9,275 bases of DNA from an uncultured Opitutia bacterium (GTDB lineage Bacteria > Verrucomicrobiota > Verrucomicrobiia > Opitutales > UBA953): contig CAIMFE010000012.1 in the NCBI GenBank assembly GCA_903840235.1, positions 1 through 9,275 on the forward strand. Reading direction: 5' to 3'. The translations under genes and the position numbers were made by a program. The notes under the pieces are model-generated. The model searched no databases and was not told the origin of the DNA. It was given only the letters and a program-made list of their open reading frames with translations. Below, piece by piece: positions 1-5,887 of this stretch (its first letter is position 1; each line of letters begins with the position of its first letter).

Positions 1-1937
1 AGATACTGACCTTCTGAGTTGAGCTGCTTAACATCGCCGAGCTTCTCGCTATAAACTTTTAAAACTTCTTTTTCGATACGGGAACGCAGTGCTTTATTTT
101 TGATCGGGAATACGCATTCGACTCGACGCATAAAATTACGCGGCATCCAGTCAGCACTACCCATTAAAATAATCGGCTCCCCGCTCGAATTCTCGAAACG
201 GAAAAGTCTGCTATGCTCTAAAAAGCGTCCTAAAACACTGAAAACCTTAATGTTTTCGCTCTTACCGGGAATGCCTGGTTTCAAGCAACAAATACCACGT
301 ACAATCAGGTGAATAGAAACTCCCGCATTCGAAGCTTCGTAGAGTGCCTTGATCACTTCAGGGTCCACCAGGCTATTTACCTTCGCAAAAATTTTAGCGG
401 GTCGACCTGCTTTAGCGGCAGTAATTTCTGATTTAATTAAATCGAGAATTCCGCGATGCAAGTGGAAGGGCGCAACCAGAAGGTGTTTGAATTTGGGTTT
501 AGCGAGATTTCCGGTTAATACATTAAATAATAATCCTACTTCAGAAGTAATTTCTTCATCAGCTGTGAAGAGAGAAAAGTCGGTGTAAAGTCGGGCTGTC
601 TTAGGATTATAATTTCCCGTACCCAAGTGCACGTAACGTTTAAGGCCAGTTTTTTCCTGACGAATAATCAGACACGCTTTGCAGTGCGTCTTCAGTCCTG
701 CGAGCCCGTAAACCACGTGGGCACCCGCTTCTTGTAACTGACGCGACCATTCGATGTTATTAAGTTCATCAAAGCGGGCCCGTAGTTCCACCAAGGCGGT
801 AACCTGTTTACCATTTTGCGCGGCTTCTTTTAAGGCTTCAACAATCGGTGAGTCACCGCTGGTTCGATAGAGGGTTAGTTTAATCGCAACCACCGAATCA
901 TCTTTAGCGGCCTGACGGAGCAAATCTACCACTGGGGTAAATGATTCGTACGGATGGTGTAGTAGAATGTCTCCTTTAGAAATTTTGGAGAAAATCTTTG
1001 ATGGCTCACTCAGTTCGGCCGGAGTTACCGAAGAAAAACTTGGGAAAACCAGATCAGGACGATTCACGAGATCAATCAAACTGCTTAACCGCATCATGTT
1101 AATCGGGCCTTGAATGCGGAAGGTGTTATCAACCCCTAGACCGATGGATTTTAATAACCAGGTAAGTTCGTCGTCGGGTACCGAGTCCTCAATCTCCAGT
1201 CGAACGGGAGCGCCTTTTCGTAAATTACGAATTTCGTCTTCAATCGCATCGAGCAAGTTTACAGTTTCTTCTTCGTCGACATACAAATCGCTGTTCCGGG
1301 TAATGCGGAATGCCCACGATCCTTTGAGTTCTAATCCAGGGAAAAGTCGTTCGATGAAAATTTGCGTAACGATGCTGAGCAACGTGAATGAACGCTTGTT
1401 AGTCGGTCCAAGAGCTAAAATACGAGGCAGCACTCGAGGAACGGGAACCACCGCGCGACGTGTTTCGCCGGACTCTGGATCTTTCAATAAGGCCAATAAA
1501 TATAAGCCTTTATTGGTCAGTACGGGGAAGGGGTGAGAGGGGTCGATCGCCAGAGGGGTCAACGCCGGCAAGATATCTTTATCAAATCTTGCCGAAAGTT
1601 CATTCAGCTCAGCCTTGGTGAGTTGGCCTTTAATTTTATATTCGATGCCTTCTTTAGCAAGGGCGGGTACAATCAGTTCCTTCCAGCAATTCTGCTGTGC
1701 ACTCACTAAATCGTGAGCACGTTTTAATACTTCTTGTAGAAATTCACGAGTGGCTGGGTGACTAGCCGATTCTTCCTGTTGCATAATACCAGCAACACGA
1801 ATCTCAAAAAATTCATCTAAGTTTGAACTAACGATGGAAAGAAAGCGTACTCGCTCGAGAAGTGGTACGGTTGGATCTTCAGCCAACTCCAACACCCGTC
1901 GGTCAAAACTTAGCCAGCTGAGTTCACGATTAAACAT
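1..1937 (-). CDS. ppk: Polyphosphate kinase 1 (C-terminus cut by window edge)
   Basis: PPK1 reversibly moves the terminal phosphate of ATP onto a growing inorganic polyphosphate chain, usually at the inner membrane. About 645 codons are present, and the frame is open to base 1. The family is usually near 690-720 residues, so roughly the last 50 are missing. Visible family motifs, numbered from the ATG at 1937: RELSWLSFD near the N-terminus (4-12), LHHPYESF with His327-His328, LYRTSGDSP around Arg358, ELRARFDE, LKTHCK with His418 (equivalent of the autophosphorylated His435 of E. coli), FLEHSR with His575 (equivalent of His592), and SADWMPRN at 594-601. No catalytic residue looks lost. The start is uncertain: a GTG at 1958, in the same frame, would add seven residues (VNSYGLE) and better match the usual lead before ELSW; neither start has a convincing ribosome site. 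The gene lies downstream of recR and the Rsm22-like gene on the same strand, separated by a gap large enough for its own promoter. Confidence 0.97.
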   Translation of the reverse strand, partial: MFNRELSWLSFDRRVLELAEDPTVPLLERVRFLSIVSSNLDEFFEIRVAGIMQQEESASHPATREFLQEVLKRAHDLVSAQQNCWKELIVPALAKEGIEYKIKGQLTKAELNELSARFDKDILPALTPLAIDPSHPFPVLTNKGLYLLALLKDPESGETRRAVVPVPRVLPRILALGPTNKRSFTLLSIVTQIFIERLFPGLELKGSWAFRITRNSDLYVDEEETVNLLDAIEDEIRNLRKGAPVRLEIEDSVPDDELTWLLKSIGLGVDNTFRIQGPINMMRLSSLIDLVNRPDLVFPSFSSVTPAELSEPSKIFSKISKGDILLHHPYESFTPVVDLLRQAAKDDSVVAIKLTLYRTSGDSPIVEALKEAAQNGKQVTALVELRARFDELNNIEWSRQLQEAGAHVVYGLAGLKTHCKACLIIRQEKTGLKRYVHLGTGNYNPKTARLYTDFSLFTADEEITSEVGLLFNVLTGNLAKPKFKHLLVAPFHLHRGILDLIKSEITAAKAGRPAKIFAKVNSLVDPEVIKALYEASNAGVSIHLIVRGICCLKPGIPGKSENIKVFSVLGRFLEHSRLFRFENSSGEPIILMGSADWMPRNFMRRVECVFPIKNKALRSRIEKEVLKVYSEKLGDVKQLNSEGQY

Positions 1938-2005
1938 TTCTAAGCCATAACTATTCACGAAAGCGTTGTCACTCTCACACCATAAATTTTGGAATTTTTA
2001 GCCAA

Positions 2006-2019
2006 AACTTCCCAAAGTT
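2006..2019. repeat. Small inverted repeat in the ppk leader
   Basis: AACTT (2006-2010) and AAGTT (2015-2019) form a perfect 5-bp inverted repeat around CCCA. It abuts the Pho-box-like site and lies in the intergenic gap before ppk. It could be an operator half-site pair or chance; the arms are short. Confidence 0.25.
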
Positions 2020-2036
2020 CGTCACTTTCCTGTCAC
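2019..2036 (+). promoter_or_regulatory. Pho-box-like direct repeat upstream of ppk
   Basis: On the plus strand TCGTCAC (2019-2025) and CTGTCAC (2030-2036) are separated by the four bases TTTC. This gives the 11-bp period of PhoB-type boxes (two CTGTCAT-like heptamers with a 4-bp spacer). A third GTCAC lies at 1968-1972, 53 bp from the first, close to five helical turns. The site is about 80 bp upstream of the ppk ATG, and ppk belongs to the Pho regulon in several bacteria. Caveats: the repeats point away from ppk, the opposite of the usual E. coli arrangement, and no good -10 sits at the expected distance. It is a candidate from pattern only. Confidence 0.35.
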
Positions 2037-2053
2037 AAATAGCCCCATTTAAC

Positions 2054-3220
2054 TCAGTTTCTCGGCTGCGCAGCCCAAACAGTCTTCAGGTCGGCACTAT
2101 TCGATAATCTCACCTTCACTGCAGACGGTTGAGAATGGCTGACCATATCCCCGCGTTCAAATTGTGCCGCCAAAAGTTTAACATCATGTTTCGATAGGCC
2201 ACGCGTGGAGACTTCGACCGTTTGTAACTGTCCGTTTTGCACTCCAATAAATCGAAGAAGACCTTTGATAATTTGAATATCGGAAACGATTCGTATCGCG
2301 GAACTATCTATGCGGGGAATCTTTTGATCGGAAAAAGCCGCAAAAGTAAAACGCACATCACGTAAGTCGCGGTGTAACTTACGATTTATAAATTCAGTGG
2401 TGGAAGGTATTTGCCAGTGACGAACCTCGTGCGACCAGTGCACACCATCCGCGAGTTGCGGACAGGGGTGGGCGTCTAATTCAGGTCCAATTCTGGTCAC
2501 GATTTCTTGAGCGGCAATATCATCACTGAGTTTTTGTAAGCGCTGAGAAGTTACCTTGAGTGCTGGTTCTAAAATTAAAATAAGTCCATCGGGCGTAAGC
2601 CGATCCTTCATTGACTCTACCCACTGGACGAGGGCAGGCTGACTGAGTGACTTCATTTCATTCAACACGAAGCCAGCGATGATGATATCGAACGGGCCCT
2701 CCGGCCAGGTGTCGGCACGGTGGGCATCGCCAATCCTTGTTTTAACATTGTATTTATTACCTAAAACCGCTTCTGCGAATGGCTCAAGTGCCGCCAAGGC
2801 CGTGGCTGAATGGTCGAGTGCATTGAGCTCTAATTCTTTCACGCCCAACTTTTTAAAGTAGTGAGCACAGGCAACGCCACAGGAGCCTGGGCCCGATCCC
2901 AAATCCAAAATGCGCATCGGAGAAGTCGGTGCCTTCCACTGTCGAGCCTCAGTGATAAATCGCAGGGCATAGGTCGTACGAACGAAACTTTGAGGTAAGA
3001 AAAATAAACCGTAAGCAGACAATAATTCGTTATCCGCAAAATAGTCGGGAAACTTTTTATCGGGTCTATCGATCGTAAATAAATCAGAAAGTCTGGCGAC
3101 AGATGGAGTGATTTTCTCTAACGCCTCCTCCTCTTTTAAGCCAGTGATTTGTTCAGCGAAATTCAGCCAATACTCTTCGGCGATTTCGGGATATTGATTC
3201 AGCGGATTAGTCTCCGACAT
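2054..3220 (-). CDS. Rsm22-like SAM-dependent methyltransferase
   Basis: This encodes a 388-residue class I methyltransferase resembling the Rsm22/METTL17 family, which is linked to small ribosomal subunit assembly. The SAM-binding motif I is LDLGSGPGSCG (105-115). An FDIIIAGFVLNEM stretch (177-189) corresponds to the motif IV region, followed by a beta strand and EPA (about 213-220). The distal part resembles Rsm22: PCPQ (252-255), HWSHEVRHWQ (261-270), RKLHRDLRDVRFTFAAFSD (280-298), and a C-terminal beta-rich tail beginning LLRFIGVQNG (321-330). Only three cysteines occur (114, 118, 253), so the four-cysteine iron-sulfur site reported for Rsm22/METTL17 proteins cannot be complete. The start at 3220 is chosen because GGAGGG lies 8 nt upstream; a longer frame from 3265 would add 15 residues of recR-overlapping sequence (MLIPQPCEVRWRVVA) and has no such site. 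The gene overlaps the end of recR by 14 bp, implying translational coupling. The substrate is unknown, and assignment to the family is from motif pattern. Confidence 0.82.
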   Translation of the reverse strand: MSETNPLNQYPEIAEEYWLNFAEQITGLKEEEALEKITPSVARLSDLFTIDRPDKKFPDYFADNELLSAYGLFFLPQSFVRTTYALRFITEARQWKAPTSPMRILDLGSGPGSCGVACAHYFKKLGVKELELNALDHSATALAALEPFAEAVLGNKYNVKTRIGDAHRADTWPEGPFDIIIAGFVLNEMKSLSQPALVQWVESMKDRLTPDGLILILEPALKVTSQRLQKLSDDIAAQEIVTRIGPELDAHPCPQLADGVHWSHEVRHWQIPSTTEFINRKLHRDLRDVRFTFAAFSDQKIPRIDSSAIRIVSDIQIIKGLLRFIGVQNGQLQTVEVSTRGLSKHDVKLLAAQFERGDMVSHSQPSAVKVRLSNSADLKTVWAAQPRN

Positions 3221-3809
3221 CGCGACGACCCTCCAGCGCACTTCGCAGGGTTGCGGAATCAGCAAAAGTTAAGCCGCTACCGCTGGGTAGTCCAAAGCCA
3301 ATACGACTTACTTTAATCCCAGCACGAATATTGGAGATGCTTTCACGGATGTAATGACACGTCGCTTCGCCTTCGATGTCGTTACCCAGGGCGAGAACGA
3401 TTTCACTGATCGGCTCGTCTTTCAGTCGCTTCTCGAGAGACGCTAAATTCAAATGTTCGGGGCCAACGCCGTTGATAGGTGAAAGTCGGCCGTGGAGGAC
3501 GTGGTAGGTGCCCCGGTGGGCCTGAGAGCGTTCGATAGCTAGTAAGTCAGGCACTTGCTCAACGATACAGAGCGAAGTGGCTTCACGCTTGGGATCCACG
3601 CAAACCTCACAAAGGTCGCCTTCAGCGATACTACCACAACGGTTACAACGCTTAACCTGTTTGGAGGCTGCAGTCAGAGATTCGAGGATGGGGCCTAATT
3701 TTTCTGGCTTCTCAACTAATAAATAGAGCGCGATTCTTTCTGCCGAGCGGTGACCCAGGCCAGGGAGCTGGCGAAGAAGCTGACGAACTTTTTCAAACGA
3801 AGGAGTCAC
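3207..3809 (-). CDS. recR: Recombination mediator protein RecR
   Basis: RecR acts with RecO, and RecF in many species, to load RecA onto SSB-coated single-stranded DNA at gaps. The 200-residue product has the usual length and the full domain order. The N-terminal MTPSFEKV segment runs into a helix-hairpin-helix (LRQLPGLGHRSAERIA, about 12-27). A C4 zinc finger follows (Cys55, Cys58, Cys67, Cys70). The Toprim domain begins near CIVEQ (Glu84) and continues to ALGNDIEGEATCHYI (140-154), where many RecR proteins have NPxxEGEA. The C-terminal part has SRIGFGLPSGSGLTFAD (168-184), containing the Walker-like GLPSGSGL region typical of RecR. The start is GTG at 3809; a GAGG at 3821-3824 lies 11 nt upstream, slightly far. 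RecR is the first gene of the minus-strand block. The common dnaX-ybaB-recR arrangement is not seen; instead an Rsm22-like gene follows. Confidence 0.97.
   Translation of the reverse strand: MTPSFEKVRQLLRQLPGLGHRSAERIALYLLVEKPEKLGPILESLTAASKQVKRCNRCGSIAEGDLCEVCVDPKREATSLCIVEQVPDLLAIERSQAHRGTYHVLHGRLSPINGVGPEHLNLASLEKRLKDEPISEIVLALGNDIEGEATCHYIRESISNIRAGIKVSRIGFGLPSGSGLTFADSATLRSALEGRRDVGD
3229..3234 (-). promoter_or_regulatory. Strong ribosome binding site deciding the methyltransferase start
   Basis: On the minus strand GGAGGG lies 8 nt before the ATG at 3220, inside the last codons of recR. It is the clearest Shine-Dalgarno site in the window and supports the shorter start. Its position within recR fits re-initiation or coupled translation. 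Confidence 0.8.
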
Positions 3810-3909
3810 GAATAAATGAACCTCACTTATAACTCATATTTAGTCAAGGGTTCACCGATGTTTACAGGTTGCCTGGCTGGTAAAAAGAATTGATTTATAA
3901 GTGTAATCA
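3810..3909. promoter_or_regulatory. Divergent intergenic promoter region recR / DUF971
   Basis: This 100-bp gap separates the diverging recR and DUF971 genes and must hold both promoters unless these are transcribed from elsewhere. A perfect 9-bp inverted repeat sits in it: CACTTATAA (3824-3832) and TTATAAGTG (3895-3903). Each arm, read toward its own gene, gives TATAAG, a fair -10 match. I see no matching -35 at 16-18 bp for either; a TTGACT on the minus strand lies only 10 bp from its TATAAG, too close. If these are -10 elements, transcripts would start a few bases before DUF971 and about 10 bases before recR. Confidence 0.45.
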
Positions 3910-4215
3910 ATGCTCGCCCCAAACAAAATTGAAATCGTCGGTGACTTTGTTGCCATCCAATGGACCGATCAAACGGAACATTTTCTGAGTGGGGAATTTT
4001 TACGAGAACGCTCACCCAGTGCCGAGAACATGGGCGAGGTGGATATTCTAGGCAAGCGATGGGGTGGGGATGGTCCGCGACAATTCCCAGGTGTCAGTGT
4101 CATGCAATTAACTAGAATTGGTAACTATGCTGTAACCTTCGAGTTCAGCGACGGACACAAGACTGGCATCTACAGTTGGGAATACCTAAGACAGATCGCC
4201 GACTTGCAGAAATAA
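3910..4215 (+). CDS. DUF971 (gamma-butyrobetaine hydroxylase-like N-terminal domain) protein
   Basis: The 101-residue product consists of a single DUF971 domain. Recognisable pieces are VAIQWTDQTEHFLSGEFLRERSPSAEN (about 14-40) and the C-terminal VTFEFSDGHKTGIYSWEYLRQI, where the DGHKTGIYSW stretch is the family hallmark. In eukaryotic gamma-butyrobetaine hydroxylases this fold binds zinc through a Cys-Pro-Cys-type cluster. Here the equivalent site reads SPSAE and there is no cysteine, a variant also typical of many stand-alone bacterial members. The function is unknown; I would not assign an enzyme activity. It starts at ATG with no visible ribosome site, close behind a TATAAG element, so a very short leader is possible. 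It lies 19 bp upstream of the PIN-PhoH gene on the same strand and is probably cotranscribed with it. Confidence 0.85.
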   Translation: MLAPNKIEIVGDFVAIQWTDQTEHFLSGEFLRERSPSAENMGEVDILGKRWGGDGPRQFPGVSVMQLTRIGNYAVTFEFSDGHKTGIYSWEYLRQIADLQK

Positions 4216-4234
4216 TTTTTTACTTATTGCCCCA

Positions 4235-5809
4235 GTGGGAAAAATAACAGAATATAAGCGTGTGAAAAAAACCTACGTCTTGGACACGAATGTTTTAATT
4301 CATGATCCAGAATCGCTCTTTAAGTTTGATGAGCATATTGTAGCAATCCCAGTCGAGGTACTCTCCGAACTGGATCGCCACAAAACCCAACCGGGGCAGT
4401 TGGGTGCCAGTGCTCGGCGCGTCAATCGCACCGTGCGTTCTCTTTTTGAGAATAAGAATTTAAAAGATATCGTTGAAGGCGATGTCACCAAACCGGGTGC
4501 ATTACACGCCGACTTGCGTGATGGTGGTGAACTAAGAATTATCGTAAATGAGTCTTTGATTCGCGATCACTTTACAGGTCCTAAGAACGAACGTCTTCGG
4601 GCCGTGTTCATGCAGGTCGATGCTCCAGATCACCGCATCATCGCCTCAGCACTTTACTTACGTGATACGTCTAAAGGTTCAGTAATCTTGGTCACCAAAG
4701 ATGCCTGTATGGCACTCAAGGCCCAAGCCCTCGGCCTCGAAGTTCAAGATTATCGCAATGACCGCATCGAGATCAGTGATTACGGCGAATATCGTTCGAT
4801 CCCCATTTCCGCAGCCGCCATGCGCGACTTCCGTGATGTCGCCCAAGTCGCCGTTAATTTCAAAAAAGACGATCCAGCTCCCATCATCAATGAGTATGTG
4901 ATGCTCACTTCGGATTCTTGGACCGAACCCGCCAGACACGTGGGCGATGGTGCGTTTGTCCCATTGAGTCTTTACCGTGAATTTATTTCCACCGCAAGTG
5001 GGGCACGCAAGGGACTACAGATGCCACGCGGCATGCGCGTCATACCAAAAAATTTCGAACAGTGGATCTTCCTCGATGCACTGCTTAATCCCGATATTAA
5101 ATTAGTGACCTGCTTCGGTCGTGCTGGCACGGGTAAGACATTCTTATCCATCGCCGCGGCACTTTCTCAGGTCTTGAGCGATTTCTCACCTTACAAGAAA
5201 TTGTATGTTTCTCGTCCGGTCGTCCAAATCGGTAAAGACATCGGTGCACTCCCAGGAACTAAAGAAGAAAAACTTTCTCCTTATATTCAGCCTTATTTTG
5301 ATAACTTAGAAGTTCTCTTCTCACGCACGGGGGCACCTGCGGCCGCCCAAGTTCCAGCCAATAGCAAACTAGCCATCGCTACCGACTCACAGAGAAAACA
5401 AAAGAAAGCTCAGGCGATGAAAGCAGCCCAACCTATTTTCGGCTCTCAGTTTCAACAAATCGGACAACCCAGAAAACCCTACCAGTGGCTCATTGATTCT
5501 GGTTTAATCGAAATTGAAGCGATGACCTTTATTCGCGGTCGATCCATCGGTCATGCATTCATGATTGTGGATGAGGCTCAAAACATGACGCCTCATGAAG
5601 CTAAAACCGTGATCACACGTATCGGCGAAGGCTCTAAAGTAGTCCTCATCGGTGACCTTGATCAGGTCGACACTCCTTACCTGGACAGCAAATCGAACGG
5701 CCTCATTCACACGCATGAACGAATGAAAGGGCATAGTATCTGCGCTAACGTCAGATTACTCCAAGGCGTACGCAGTGCACTTTCTGAATTAGCCGCTCAG
5801 GTAATGTGA
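4235..5809 (+). CDS. phoH: PIN domain-PhoH ATPase fusion (YlaK/PhoH2-type)
   Basis: This 524-residue protein has an N-terminal PIN nuclease domain fused to a C-terminal PhoH P-loop ATPase. Mycobacterial PhoH2 of this architecture is an ATP-dependent RNA helicase and RNase, so an RNA-processing role is inferred. PIN: VLDTNVLIHDP (15-25) with Asp17, then Glu45, Asp132 and Asp156, the usual acidic set. PhoH: Walker A GRAGTGKT (295-302), SRPVVQIGKDIGALPG (326-341), FIRGRSIGHAFMIVDEAQN (432-450) containing the Walker B Asp446-Glu447, then LIGDLDQVD (471-479) and YLDSKSNGL (482-490). Between NLEVLF and the IEIEAM strand lies a segment of about 60 residues, rich in Ala, Gln and Lys (363-412), longer than the roughly 17 residues I recall for Bacillus YlaK. 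The start is GTG at 4235; a GTG at 4262 (codon 10) just before KKTYVLDTN is also plausible, and neither has a clear ribosome site. It follows the DUF971 gene by 19 bp. Unlike mycobacterial phoH2, no PhoAT-like antitoxin precedes it. Confidence 0.92.
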   Translation: MGKITEYKRVKKTYVLDTNVLIHDPESLFKFDEHIVAIPVEVLSELDRHKTQPGQLGASARRVNRTVRSLFENKNLKDIVEGDVTKPGALHADLRDGGELRIIVNESLIRDHFTGPKNERLRAVFMQVDAPDHRIIASALYLRDTSKGSVILVTKDACMALKAQALGLEVQDYRNDRIEISDYGEYRSIPISAAAMRDFRDVAQVAVNFKKDDPAPIINEYVMLTSDSWTEPARHVGDGAFVPLSLYREFISTASGARKGLQMPRGMRVIPKNFEQWIFLDALLNPDIKLVTCFGRAGTGKTFLSIAAALSQVLSDFSPYKKLYVSRPVVQIGKDIGALPGTKEEKLSPYIQPYFDNLEVLFSRTGAPAAAQVPANSKLAIATDSQRKQKKAQAMKAAQPIFGSQFQQIGQPRKPYQWLIDSGLIEIEAMTFIRGRSIGHAFMIVDEAQNMTPHEAKTVITRIGEGSKVVLIGDLDQVDTPYLDSKSNGLIHTHERMKGHSICANVRLLQGVRSALSELAAQVM

Positions 5810-5887
5810 ACAAATTTTACTGGGTAGGTTCTACAAAGGATTAATCCATTCTTGCTCACGTCGCTGGGCTCTATTGGCTTGTGAGTC
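5810..5887 (+). other. phoH-mutS intergenic gap with a short palindrome
   Basis: The 78-bp gap has no convincing terminator and no clear promoter. It contains the perfect 10-bp palindrome GGATTAATCC at 5838-5847, which could be a protein-binding site or chance. mutS may be read through from phoH or have its own weak promoter here. Confidence 0.3.

Noticed and set aside
1114..1536. Plus-strand 140-codon open frame
   Set aside because: It is antisense to well-conserved ppk coding sequence, is Ser/Arg-rich and resembles no family.
2064..2075. Perfect 12-bp palindrome GGCTGCGCAGCC as a terminator for the methyltransferase gene
   Set aside because: It lies inside the last coding codons, would leave only a 4-bp stem with a 4-nt loop, and no U-run follows on the minus strand.
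3221..3265. Longer N-terminus for the methyltransferase starting at 3265
   Set aside because: The extra 15 residues lie wholly within recR and lack a ribosome site, while GGAGGG is ideally spaced before the ATG at 3220.
3910..5809. DUF971-PhoH as a PhoAT-PhoH2 toxin-antitoxin pair
   Set aside because: The small upstream protein is a recognisable DUF971 domain, and the genes do not overlap as in the mycobacterial pair.
5852..5884. Short leader peptide frame (TTG to TGA) before mutS, preceded by AAAGGA
   Set aside because: It has only ten codons, a rare start and a long spacer, with nothing suggesting attenuation.
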